Shown: positions 1 to 5,232 of the stretch, piece by piece
How positions within the stretch are numbered: position 1 is the stretch's first letter
Layout: the number at the start of each line of letters is the position of its first letter
Origin: Chitinophagales bacterium
GTDB taxonomy: Bacteria > Bacteroidota > Bacteroidia > Chitinophagales > UBA10324
Direction of reading: 5' to 3'
Assembly (NCBI GenBank): GCA_013695775.1
Contig: JACCZV010000274.1
Coordinates: 1-5,232, forward strand
Length of the DNA stretch: 5,232 bases
Notes under the pieces: generated by a model
What the model saw: the letters and a program-made list of their open reading frames with translations, nothing else
The model's database searches: none
What the model was told of the DNA's origin: nothing
Program-made: the position numbers and the translations under genes

Positions 1-268
1 CGATAAGGCCACGACTGTAATAGCAAATTGATTGAAAGCAGAATCCTTCTTCAGCAAGTGATGTGCTTGCAAAGCTGCCGTCCTTTTTCGTAATCTTATT
101 TGCGTCGTTCCATTCGCTGCCAGGGCATCCAAGGCACCCCTCCGCGGCAGAAACGCCATTTCCAGCAATTTTCGTTTGAGTTAATAGCTGCTGTGAAAAA
201 GAGTAGCTTGAGATGAGGAGCAAAAAAAGGCATCCGGCCAATTTTGCTGCAGTGTACATGTTATTCAT
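1..268 (-). CDS. Secreted protein, N-terminal fragment (runs off left edge)
   Basis: An open frame of 89 codons reads from an ATG at 268 to the window edge, so the C-terminus is missing. Residues 1-25 look like a Sec signal peptide: a lysine at 9, a hydrophobic core (about 10-22) and a likely signal-peptidase I site at S23-F24-S25 before Q26. There is no lipobox. The mature part begins with a short low-complexity stretch, then a cysteine-bearing segment: C45-x2-C48 followed by P-G-S-E-W, and C77-x4-C82 followed by Y-Y-S-R. The W-N-D-A-N ... D-G-S-F-A-S pattern recalls the N-terminal beta-rich domain of large cell-surface or type IX-secreted proteins of Bacteroidota; this is recalled resemblance, not a search. 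Another in-frame ATG lies three codons later (259), but the first is kept. No Shine-Dalgarno site is visible, as is common in this phylum. Function is unknown; export to the periplasm or beyond is the safe inference. Confidence 0.72.
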   Translation of the reverse strand, partial: MNNMYTAAKLAGCLFLLLISSYSFSQQLLTQTKIAGNGVSAAEGCLGCPGSEWNDANKITKKDGSFASTSLAEEGFCFQSICYYSRGLI

Positions 269-326
269 GGGTTAAAATTTTGGGAGGAGTTACAAATAAA
301 TAAATGCTGTTGTCTATATTTATTAC

Positions 327-357
327 AAAAAATTATTCATCAGAGGCCTCCTCTGAT
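327..357 (-). terminator. Rho-independent terminator-like hairpin at the end of the receiver gene
   Basis: A perfect 8-bp stem (339-346 pairing with 350-357) closes a 3-base loop. In the minus-strand RNA it is followed, after six bases, by six U residues (327-332 on the plus strand are all A). The stem contains the TGA stop codon of the receiver gene, so the hairpin sits exactly at the gene's end and would separate it from the secreted-protein gene downstream. The gap between stem and U-run is longer than ideal, so termination may be partial. Confidence 0.55.
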
Positions 358-774
358 TACACGTTTTATTTCACCTATCAATTCTTCTATTTTAAAAGGT
401 TTGCTTAGGTATCCGTCCATGCCCGCCAGCAGATATTTTTCCCTGTCTCCAGCCATTGCATATGCTGTAACTGCCATGATCTTAGGTATACTTTTATGCA
501 TTCTTTTTCGTAGTTGAGCTGTAGTCTCCTCACCACTCATTTCAGGCATTTGGATATCCATCAGCACGAGGTCGTATTTTTTTTGGTTTACCGCATTCAA
601 CACTTCAGTACCATCTGAAACAGCGTCAGGATTATACCCAAGCATTTTTAGTATGCTTAATAAAAGCTTTTGGTTTATCATATTATCTTCAGCAATAAGA
701 ATGTTTAATGGCAGCTCCTGAGCCATCAGCTCATCACCACTTTTTTCATCTTTTGCTGTTCTCTTTAATGCCAT
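340..774 (-). CDS. Stand-alone response-regulator receiver (REC) domain protein
   Basis: This is a 144-residue protein that is nearly all one receiver domain (about residues 23-141), with no DNA-binding or enzymatic output domain. All the key residues are present: the acidic pair E29-D30, the phosphoacceptor D73 in the L-M-D-I-Q-M-P motif, the switch threonine T103, the aromatic Y122 and the conserved lysine K125 in L-S-K-P-F. The E-D-N-x-x-N-Q start and the G-M-D-G-Y-L-S-K-P end are typical of receivers attached to hybrid histidine kinases. It probably accepts phosphate from a kinase encoded elsewhere and acts by protein contact or as a phosphate shuttle. The N-terminal 20 residues are charged and could be a linker. 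M17 is an alternative start just before the domain. The gene stands alone, with non-coding gaps on both sides and a hairpin at its stop. No partner kinase is in the window. Confidence 0.88.
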   Translation of the reverse strand: MALKRTAKDEKSGDELMAQELPLNILIAEDNMINQKLLLSILKMLGYNPDAVSDGTEVLNAVNQKKYDLVLMDIQMPEMSGEETTAQLRKRMHKSIPKIMAVTAYAMAGDREKYLLAGMDGYLSKPFKIEELIGEIKRVIRGGL

Positions 775-989
775 AAATACTTTAAAAAGTAAGATAATAA
801 CTATAGGGTTGATAGGCCAATCTGATATTTATGACAACCATAATATGACAATCTAATGGAAGGTCCGGATATTTTTCAGCTAATTAAATAGGCCTCAGGA
901 AAACGTTCCTTTAAAAATATCTAAATCAATTGTGTTATTCAAATTCAAACCAGCGAAACATTAAAATTAACTCTTATCCGATAAATAAA
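775..989. other. Non-coding gap between metK and the receiver gene
   Basis: These 215 bases are AT-rich and hold no convincing reading frame. They should contain the 3' end signals of metK and the promoter of the receiver gene, both on the minus strand. The only clear structure is a direct repeat of TATGACAA (listed separately). Small inverted repeats, such as AGGAA/TTCCT at 897-910, lack a T-run and are not called. I see no full match to the TAnnTTTG motif here. Confidence 0.5.
830..851. repeat. Direct repeat TATGACAA, two copies 14 bases apart
   Basis: The 8-base word TATGACAA occurs at 830-837 and again at 844-851. The pair lies 56-77 bases upstream of the receiver gene's ATG (minus strand), in the region where its promoter is expected. 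It could be a paired binding site for a regulator, but two copies of an AT-rich 8-mer in a 215-base gap may also be chance. Confidence 0.3.
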
Positions 990-2249
990 CTAATGTTTTA
1001 GGAAGGCCTTCTGTATTTGTGACACATAATCCAGCTTTTCCCAGGTAAAGAATTCCACTTCCCGGAAGGTTGTCATCCCGTTTTTTCCAAACTGAACCTG
1101 CTGCGTCATAGGTAGTTTACCCATATGCCCATAGGCTGCCGTTTTACTGTATATGGGGTTTTTTAATTTCAACCGTTCAACAATAGCATAAGGTCGCATA
1201 TCAAAGATCTGTTGTACGATCTCTCCAATTGTGGTATCAGAGAGTATTTTACCCTCCTCATCTCTCACCCTGGTAGTGCCGAATGTCGTAACATATAACC
1301 CTACAGGTTTTGCTACGCCAATGGCATAAGCCACTTGCACCAGCACCTGATCTGCGATGCCGGCAGCAACTAAATTTTTTGCAATATGGCGCACCGCATA
1401 TGCAGCCGAACGATCAACCTTTGAGGGGTCCTTGCCTGAAAATGCACCACCTCCATGGGCACCTTTGCCTCCATAGGTGTCAACAATGATCTTTCTTCCT
1501 GTCAGTCCAGTGTCACCATGAGGCCCACCAATTACAAATTTCCCGGTAGGATTGATAAAGTATCTGATGTCGTTTCCAAAAAGCTTGGCGATGCGCGGTG
1601 GAAGCGCTTTTATCACACGAGGAATAAGATGTTGGTGAATGTCGTCTCTAATGCTTTCTTGAGTTGCTCCTTCATCATGTTGTGCAGAAATAACGATCGC
1701 ATCAATGCGAAGTGGTTTATGATCTTCACCATATTCAATCGTTACTTGTGACTTAGCATCCGGGCGGAGGTAAGTCATTACTTTACCCTCGCGCCTTATC
1801 GCAGAGAGCTCCTGCAAAAGCCGATGGGCAAGATCCAGAGCCAGGGGCATATAATTGTCCGTTTCATTGGATGCATAGCCAAACATCATTCCCTGATCAC
1901 CTGCACCCTGATCTTCTTTGTTTGCACGCTCAACTCCCTGGTTGATGTCTGGCGATTGTTCATGAATGGCAGTAACAATGCCGCATGAATCTGCGTCGAA
2001 CATGTACTCTGATTTTGTATAGCCTATGTTGCGTATTGTGTTTCTCGCGATACGCTGTATGTCTACGTATGCATTTGATTTCACTTCTCCGCCTACCACT
2101 ACCAGTCCGGTCGTAACGAAGGTTTCACATGCTACCTTGGAATCGGGGTCGAGTTTCAAGAACTCATCGAGAATGGCATCAGAAATCTGGTCGGCTACTT
2201 TATCAGGATGACCTTCAGAAACAGATTCTGATGTAAACAGATATGGCAT
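990..2249 (-). CDS. metK: S-adenosylmethionine synthase (methionine adenosyltransferase)
   Basis: MetK makes S-adenosylmethionine from methionine and ATP, releasing phosphate and diphosphate, in the cytoplasm. The frame gives 419 residues from ATG to TAG. The family signatures are intact: S-E-G-H-P-D-K at 11-17 with the catalytic histidine and metal-binding aspartate, the G-A-G-D-Q-G hexapeptide at 115-120, the F-I-N-P-T-G to D-T-Y-G-G block at 231-261, and the glycine-rich G-G-G-A-F-S-G-K-D loop at 266-274. The protein is about 35 residues longer than the E. coli enzyme. Much of the excess lies between A-A-Y-G-H-M-G (371-377) and F-T-W-E-K (401-405), which as I recall is usual in Bacteroidota. 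It is transcribed divergently from carA, with an exact TAnnTTTG element 27-34 bases upstream of the ATG. The 5' leader would be too short for a SAM riboswitch. No strong terminator is seen after the stop. Confidence 0.98.
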   Translation of the reverse strand: MPYLFTSESVSEGHPDKVADQISDAILDEFLKLDPDSKVACETFVTTGLVVVGGEVKSNAYVDIQRIARNTIRNIGYTKSEYMFDADSCGIVTAIHEQSPDINQGVERANKEDQGAGDQGMMFGYASNETDNYMPLALDLAHRLLQELSAIRREGKVMTYLRPDAKSQVTIEYGEDHKPLRIDAIVISAQHDEGATQESIRDDIHQHLIPRVIKALPPRIAKLFGNDIRYFINPTGKFVIGGPHGDTGLTGRKIIVDTYGGKGAHGGGAFSGKDPSKVDRSAAYAVRHIAKNLVAAGIADQVLVQVAYAIGVAKPVGLYVTTFGTTRVRDEEGKILSDTTIGEIVQQIFDMRPYAIVERLKLKNPIYSKTAAYGHMGKLPMTQQVQFGKNGMTTFREVEFFTWEKLDYVSQIQKAFLKH

Positions 2250-2275
2250 TGCATGATTTGATTTTGAGGAGATGG

Positions 2276-2283
2276 CAAAGATA
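2276..2283 (-). promoter_or_regulatory. Candidate metK promoter, -7 type element TATCTTTG
   Basis: Read on the minus strand, the sequence is TATCTTTG, an exact match to the Bacteroidota primary-sigma -7 consensus TAnnTTTG. It lies 27-34 bases upstream of the metK ATG, which would give a leader of roughly 20 bases. No good TTG or TTTG -33 element is found 19-21 bases further upstream; the nearest TTTG is about 30 bases away. The call therefore rests on one motif and its position. Confidence 0.45.
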
Positions 2284-2392
2284 GCTTAGGATTTCGGAAG
2301 AATGACCCATATACAAAGAATCAGGATAAAGCGTTTGGTGGGAATCCACTGCATAGCCCGGTTGAATCTCTGATATAACGAGAAAAAGAATT

Positions 2393-2406
2393 GTTGAAAC
2401 TTCAAC
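2393..2406. repeat. Perfect inverted repeat GTTGAA-AC-TTCAAC
   Basis: Two 6-base arms (2393-2398 and 2401-2406) are exact reverse complements around a 2-base centre. The right arm also pairs in inverted order with TTGAA at 2413-2417 across seven bases, so the half-sites overlap. The repeat ends 16 bases before the carA -7 candidate, where a transcription factor could act. The short spacer makes a protein operator more likely than an RNA hairpin. No regulator can be named. Confidence 0.4.
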
Positions 2407-2422
2407 TTATACTTGAAAGCGA

Positions 2423-2430
2423 TAGTTTTG
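2423..2430 (+). promoter_or_regulatory. Candidate carA promoter, -7 type element TAGTTTTG
   Basis: TAGTTTTG is an exact match to the Bacteroidota -7 consensus TAnnTTTG, oriented toward carA. It would start transcription near 2437 and leave a leader of about 130 bases before the carA start codon, long enough to hold the short reading frame at 2458-2568. The -33 region is poor: no TTG lies at the usual 19-21 base spacing. An inverted repeat sits just upstream. Confidence 0.4.
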
Positions 2431-2457
2431 CAACTTATGTAATCTGACACTAATTGA

Positions 2458-2568
2458 ATTAGCGGAACCATTACAACAATTAAGAAATTGGAAAAAGTGA
2501 TAGATTGCTTAGGGGCCGAAAATCAATTATTGAAGCAGCAACTACAATTAAATTTTAATAAAGCTTAG
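2458..2568 (+). other. Short leucine-rich frame before carA: leader peptide, gene remnant, or chance
   Basis: An open frame follows a TGA at 2455 and ends with TAG at 2566-2568, one base before the carA start. It has no ATG. TTG at 2488 or GTG at 2497 are the possible starts, giving 26 or 23 residues. The encoded tail (K-L-E-K-V-I-D ... E-N-Q-L-L-K-Q-Q-L-Q-L) has leucine and isoleucine spacing like a short coiled coil. About 100 bases upstream, in another frame, a stretch at 2381-2420 reads as a similar E-L-L-K-L-Q-L segment, so the region might be a broken gene or an imperfect duplication. If translated, its end would place a ribosome right at carA's weak TTG start. I do not recognise a family, and chance is a real possibility. 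Confidence 0.25.
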
Positions 2569-2569
2569 C

Positions 2570-3664
2570 TTGAAAATTCCTGCAGTTCTTTTATTAGAAG
2601 ACGGCACCATATTTCATGGCAATGGCGGCGGCTCTATTGGCACCACTATGGGTGAAATATGCTTTAATACAGGCATGACTGGTTATCAGGAAATTTTCAC
2701 AGACCCATCTTACTATGGTCAGATATTGGTCGCTACTCACGTGCATATAGGGAACTATGGCATTCACGATAATGAGGAGCAGTCCGACTCAATTAAGATT
2801 GCTGGACTTATTTGCAAAAGCTTCAATACATTTTATTCCAGGAAGCAATCAAGCCGTTCCATACAGGAATATTTCGTGAAAGAAAATAAGCTTGCCATTG
2901 AAGGCATTGACACACGTTCACTGGTGCGGCATATTCGAAGTCGTGGCGCCATGAACGCCATAATTTCCACGGAGACAACGGATATCTCAACACTAAAATC
3001 AAAACTATCAGCGGTGCCTCCTATGGCAGGTCTCGAATTGTCATCCATTGTAAGCACTCCCGCTTCTTATGAATCGGGCGACGTGAATTCAATTTATAAA
3101 GTAGCAGCCCTGGACCTGGGGATAAAGAAAAATATCCTGAACTGCATGGTGGCCCGGGGCATTCATGTTAAAGTGTTTCCTGCAAAAATCTCTTATAAAG
3201 AAATGCACGCATGGGGCGCCGATGGATATTTTATCTCTAATGGACCCGGCGATCCCGCGGCTATGGATTATGCTGTGGACACTGTTCGGGATATTTTAAA
3301 TGATGATAAAATATTATTTGGAATTTGCCTGGGCCATCAATTGCTGGCACTGGCCAATGATATTCCTACTTTTAAAATGCATCACGGCCACAGGGGTCTC
3401 AATCATCCGGTAAAAAACATCATTACGGGCCAATGTGAGATCACGTCACAAAATCATGGATTTGGAGTGAATCCGGACGCCATTAAGCAGTCAAAGAATA
3501 TAGAGGTAACGCACATCAATTTAAATGACAAGTCCATTGAGGGCCTCCGGCTAAAAAACAAGAGAGCCTTCTCAGTTCAGTATCATCCTGAATCCGCTCC
3601 AGGCCCCCATGACAGCCGTTATCTCTTTGACGAATTTTTATGCATGATGAAGGATAACAGATAA
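2570..3664 (+). CDS. carA: Carbamoyl-phosphate synthase small chain (glutaminase subunit)
   Basis: CarA hydrolyses glutamine and passes ammonia to CarB, which makes carbamoyl phosphate for pyrimidine and arginine synthesis in the cytoplasm. The 364 residues show both family parts. The N-terminal CPSase small-chain domain (about 1-170) includes L-L-E-D-G-T, F-N-T-G-M-T-G-Y-Q-E and I-D-T-R. The class I glutamine amidotransferase domain (about 175-360) includes S-N-G-P-G-D-P (223-229), the nucleophile C253 in G-I-C-L-G-H-Q, and the H339/E341 pair in Q-Y-H-P-E-S. The catalytic triad is intact. The start is TTG: an in-frame stop at 2549 leaves no ATG or GTG upstream, and the next ATG (2648) would remove conserved residues. 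A small oddity is T-H-V-H-I-G-N at 56-62, where the family usually has T-Y-P-x-I-G-N. carB is not adjacent; the downstream neighbour, ispE, is convergent. Confidence 0.97.
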   Translation: MKIPAVLLLEDGTIFHGNGGGSIGTTMGEICFNTGMTGYQEIFTDPSYYGQILVATHVHIGNYGIHDNEEQSDSIKIAGLICKSFNTFYSRKQSSRSIQEYFVKENKLAIEGIDTRSLVRHIRSRGAMNAIISTETTDISTLKSKLSAVPPMAGLELSSIVSTPASYESGDVNSIYKVAALDLGIKKNILNCMVARGIHVKVFPAKISYKEMHAWGADGYFISNGPGDPAAMDYAVDTVRDILNDDKILFGICLGHQLLALANDIPTFKMHHGHRGLNHPVKNIITGQCEITSQNHGFGVNPDAIKQSKNIEVTHINLNDKSIEGLRLKNKRAFSVQYHPESAPGPHDSRYLFDEFLCMMKDNR

Positions 3665-3728
3665 GAAACACCATTAATAGTTCCTTCTTAAGGGTCACTC
3701 TATTAAGCTACTTCCTTCGGCAAGTAAA

Positions 3729-4565
3729 TCATAACCTGCTTGTGAATTGTATGAACCTTGGGTCTCCGTTAATTTGAGGAAGTTCTTCAAATAACCCATA
3801 CACAGCGGATCCGCTTCCACTCAGGGATGCATAAACTGCACCCTCCTCATACATCTTCTTTTTTATATCAGCGATCTGCGGATATTGCATAAATACAACG
3901 TCCTCAAATTCATTCTTTAAATGATCTCGCCATTCTGTAAGTGGTGCGCGAATCACTGATTTGATGGAATGCTCAGATCTATCATTTAAATCTTCTATGG
4001 TTTGGAACTGCCTTCGAGAGGACAATTGCTTAAATGCCCATGCAGTGCTTATCTCTACTTTCGGATAAATGATCTTGAGATATAAACCTGAAAGATCAAC
4101 TGCAAAGGGCTCCATCAGCTCGCCCCTGCCCGTTACTATGCAGGATTTTTCTTCAATGAAAAACGGACAATCGCTTCCCAGACTAACTGCGTAATGTTGC
4201 AACTGATCTGCTGACAAGTTCAAACCAAATAATTTATTTAACATCTTTATTGTAGTGACTCCATCCGACGATCCACCACCTAAGCCAGCGCCCGGCGGAA
4301 TGCTTTTCAACAAGATGATCTGAACAGGGGGCAGGTTAAAGAACTCCATTAATAAGCGGTACGCTTTCATGCATAGATTATCTTCCTGGGAGCCCGGTAC
4401 CTGCAAACCATTGATTAGAAAAGATAATTTATTGGCAGGAAGAATCTCCAGTGCATCCGACCAGGAGACAGGGTAGAGCACTGATTCAATGTTATGATAT
4501 CCATCAGGCCTTTGGTCGAGAATACGAAGGCCAAGGTTGATTTTGGATTTTGGAAAGGAGATCAA
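3729..4565 (-). CDS. ispE: 4-diphosphocytidyl-2-C-methyl-D-erythritol kinase
   Basis: IspE phosphorylates 4-diphosphocytidyl-2-C-methylerythritol with ATP, a middle step of the MEP route to isoprenoid precursors, in the cytoplasm. The 278 residues match the usual family length. GHMP-kinase motifs appear in order: the substrate-binding F-P-K-S-K-I-N-L-G-L at 4-13 with K8, R-P-D-G-Y-H at 19-24, the ATP-binding P-G-A-G-L-G-G-G-S-S-D at 91-101, the L-G-S-D-C-P-F-F block at 129-136 with catalytic D132, and the C-terminal glycine motif S-L-S-G-S-G-S-A at 247-254. The start is TTG at 4565. The frame stays open upstream to a TAA at 4605-4607 but offers no ATG, and family members typically begin M-I-x-F-P as here. 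The gene lies 173 bases after a DUF58 gene on the same strand and converges on carA. A strong hairpin sits about 47 bases before the start. Confidence 0.96.
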   Translation of the reverse strand: MISFPKSKINLGLRILDQRPDGYHNIESVLYPVSWSDALEILPANKLSFLINGLQVPGSQEDNLCMKAYRLLMEFFNLPPVQIILLKSIPPGAGLGGGSSDGVTTIKMLNKLFGLNLSADQLQHYAVSLGSDCPFFIEEKSCIVTGRGELMEPFAVDLSGLYLKIIYPKVEISTAWAFKQLSSRRQFQTIEDLNDRSEHSIKSVIRAPLTEWRDHLKNEFEDVVFMQYPQIADIKKKMYEEGAVYASLSGSGSAVYGLFEELPQINGDPRFIQFTSRL

Positions 4566-4611
4566 AAAATTGGTTTGAAGGTTCGGGTAGGCAATTTTTA
4601 CAATTTAAATT

Positions 4612-4635
4612 CATGCGGGAAAGTTATCCCACATG
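4612..4635 (-). promoter_or_regulatory. Strong hairpin upstream of ispE
   Basis: CATGCGGGA (4612-4620) and TCCCACATG (4627-4635) form a 9-bp stem with a 6-base loop. As minus-strand RNA the one imperfect position becomes a G-U wobble, so all nine pairs form; as plus-strand RNA it is a C-A mismatch. This favours function in the minus-strand transcript, after the DUF58 gene and about 47 bases before ispE. Downstream on that strand the sequence is AU-rich but lacks a clean U-run, so it is an imperfect terminator. A leader structure or protein-binding palindrome is also possible. Confidence 0.45.
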
Positions 4636-4639
4636 CTAA

Positions 4640-4659
4640 CTTATTTTTTTTTAAATAAG
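4640..4659. repeat. AT-rich inverted repeat with a nine-base T tract
   Basis: CTTATTT (4640-4646) and AAATAAG (4653-4659) are exact reverse complements around six T residues; positions 4644-4652 are all T. It lies four bases beyond the GC-richer hairpin at 4612-4635. On the plus strand, hairpin plus T tract has the layout of a terminator, but no plus-strand gene reads into it. On the minus strand it is an A tract ahead of the hairpin, as in bidirectional terminators. Confidence 0.4.
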
Positions 4660-4738
4660 GCCGGTGGATTTAGAAAAATAGGAGAAGAAAGGATATTCTA
4701 CCAGATGGAGAACTGACCATATGAGGTCTAACATTCTA

Positions 4739-5232
4739 TTAACTAAACTTCATTCTCTTCATTAAATATGGAAGTAAAATCTGACGAAAGCCCAGATTGA
4801 TATCCGCTTCAGCCATGTCTATATGATACTGCCCACATCGAAGCTTTAATTGCTGATAAAAATCTTTCATCTGTCTCACATAGTGTTCCTTCACCTGGTT
4901 AGGATTTAGCTTCACCCTCTCACCAGTCTCAAGGTCAATGAACCGGTAAGGACGATTGATGAATTCAAAATCCATCTCTTTAGATTTATCAAGGATGTGA
5001 AAGAGAATTACCTCATGCTTATTGTGCTTAAGATGCTGCAAGGCGGCGAAAAGCGAACTGTATTCATCGCTTCCCACATTTACATTTTCAAACATGTCGC
5101 TAAAGATGATCACCATCGAGCGGCGATGGATCTTATCAGCTACCTGATGCAAACATGCGGCAGCAGAGGTTCTCTTTTTATCGGGAGTTTGCTGAACCAA
5201 CGACTCCAGGTTATTCAGCAATTGTTTATAAT
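4739..5232 (-). CDS. DUF58 (MoxR-associated, vWA-like) protein, C-terminal fragment
   Basis: The frame is open from the right edge to a TAA at 4739-4741, giving about 163 residues; the true start lies outside the window, and the TTG at 5221 is internal. The visible part matches the C-terminal half of DUF58 proteins. It shows a helix ending H-R-R-S-M-V-I-I-F-S-D-M-F, which is a vWA-like strand with an acidic residue, then L-Q-H-L-K-H-N-K-H-E-V-I-L-F-H, then P-Y-R-F-I-D-L-E-T-G-E, and a conserved tail with E-A-D-I-N-L-G-F and L-L-P-Y-L-M-K-R. In Bacteroidota such genes usually sit after a MoxR-type AAA ATPase gene and near Bat (vWA, aerotolerance-like) genes, so that cluster probably continues to the right. 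The exact biochemical role is not established; chaperone-like assembly of partner complexes is the usual proposal. No membrane segment is seen here. Confidence 0.9.
   Translation of the reverse strand, partial: YKQLLNNLESLVQQTPDKKRTSAAACLHQVADKIHRRSMVIIFSDMFENVNVGSDEYSSLFAALQHLKHNKHEVILFHILDKSKEMDFEFINRPYRFIDLETGERVKLNPNQVKEHYVRQMKDFYQQLKLRCGQYHIDMAEADINLGFRQILLPYLMKRMKFS

Larger units (their letters stand above)
2250..2569. other. Divergent intergenic region between metK and carA
   Basis: This 320-base gap has no recognisable full-length gene. It contains an exact -7 type motif facing metK (2276-2283) and another facing carA (2423-2430). Between and beyond them lie a perfect inverted repeat (2393-2406) and several TTGAA/TTCAA words, and a short leucine-rich reading frame leads into carA (2458-2568). 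A 61-codon open frame on the minus strand (2286-2471) has no family resemblance and begins on the far side of the carA promoter candidate; I treat it as chance. The gap is likely regulatory, with the possible addition of a leader peptide or gene remnant. Confidence 0.5.
4566..4738. other. Non-coding gap between the DUF58 gene and ispE
   Basis: These 173 AT-rich bases separate two minus-strand genes and have no supported coding frame. They hold two neighbouring inverted repeats (4612-4635 and 4640-4659, listed separately) that together could end DUF58 transcription or act in the ispE leader. No exact TAnnTTTG element is seen facing ispE. Confidence 0.45.

Noticed and set aside
269..326. Promoter for the secreted-protein gene
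   Set aside because: The best candidate on the minus strand (TTTATTTG) fails the TA of TAnnTTTG, and the upstream TTTG is about 25 bases away instead of about 19.
1000..1012. GAAGGCCTTC palindrome at the end of metK as a terminator
   Set aside because: It has no room for a proper loop and is not followed by a T-run, and it lies within the coding sequence.
1455..1751. 98-codon plus-strand open frame
   Set aside because: It lies wholly inside metK on the opposite strand and has no family resemblance.
2026..2211. 61-codon plus-strand open frame
   Set aside because: Antisense to the conserved N-terminal region of metK; a shadow of that gene.
2250..2290. SAM riboswitch in front of metK
   Set aside because: The likely leader is only about 20 bases and shows no riboswitch-like helices.
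2286..2471. 61-codon minus-strand open frame upstream of metK
   Set aside because: No recognisable motif, AT-driven composition, and it spans the regulatory part of the gap; most likely chance.
2833..3057. 74-codon minus-strand open frame
   Set aside because: Antisense shadow inside carA.
3516..3698. 60-codon minus-strand open frame
   Set aside because: Overlaps the conserved C-terminal end of carA in antisense and has no family resemblance.
3665..3728. Possible terminator between convergent carA and ispE
   Set aside because: Only very short stems (such as CCTT/AAGG at 3683-3693) are present and none is followed by a T-run on either strand.

Overview
The window looks like chromosomal DNA from a member of the Bacteroidota, probably near the Chitinophagales/Sphingobacteriales. 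Four signs support this: the 419-residue long-form MetK with the C-terminal insertion usual in this phylum; the DUF58 protein with its Bacteroidota-style C-terminus; the secreted protein at the left edge, whose N-terminus resembles cell-surface proteins of the phylum; and AT-rich start regions without clear Shine-Dalgarno sites, plus two exact TAnnTTTG (-7 type) motifs. The assignment is from pattern memory, not a database search.

Layout, left to right. Positions 1-268 (minus) hold the start of a secreted cysteine-containing protein that runs off the left edge. Positions 340-774 (minus) encode a stand-alone response-regulator receiver domain of the hybrid-kinase type, with a terminator-like hairpin across its stop codon. 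A 215-base gap with a short direct repeat follows. Positions 990-2249 (minus) are metK. The 320-base divergent gap 2250-2569 carries candidate promoters for metK and carA, an inverted repeat with clustered TTGAA half-sites, and a very short leucine-rich reading frame that ends one base before carA. Positions 2570-3664 (plus) are carA. A 64-base convergent gap separates carA from ispE (3729-4565, minus). A 173-base gap with a strong hairpin follows, then the C-terminal part of a DUF58 gene (4739-5232, minus) that runs off the right edge.

The genes do not form one pathway. MetK makes S-adenosylmethionine. CarA supplies ammonia for carbamoyl phosphate (pyrimidine and arginine synthesis). IspE is a step of the MEP isoprenoid pathway. 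The DUF58 protein normally belongs to a MoxR/Bat cluster that would lie to the right of the window. This is mainly housekeeping sequence. I see no mobile element, CRISPR array, RNA gene or clearly new multi-gene system. The points most worth a second look are the TTG starts of carA and ispE, the possible leader reading frame in front of carA, and the structured non-coding gaps.
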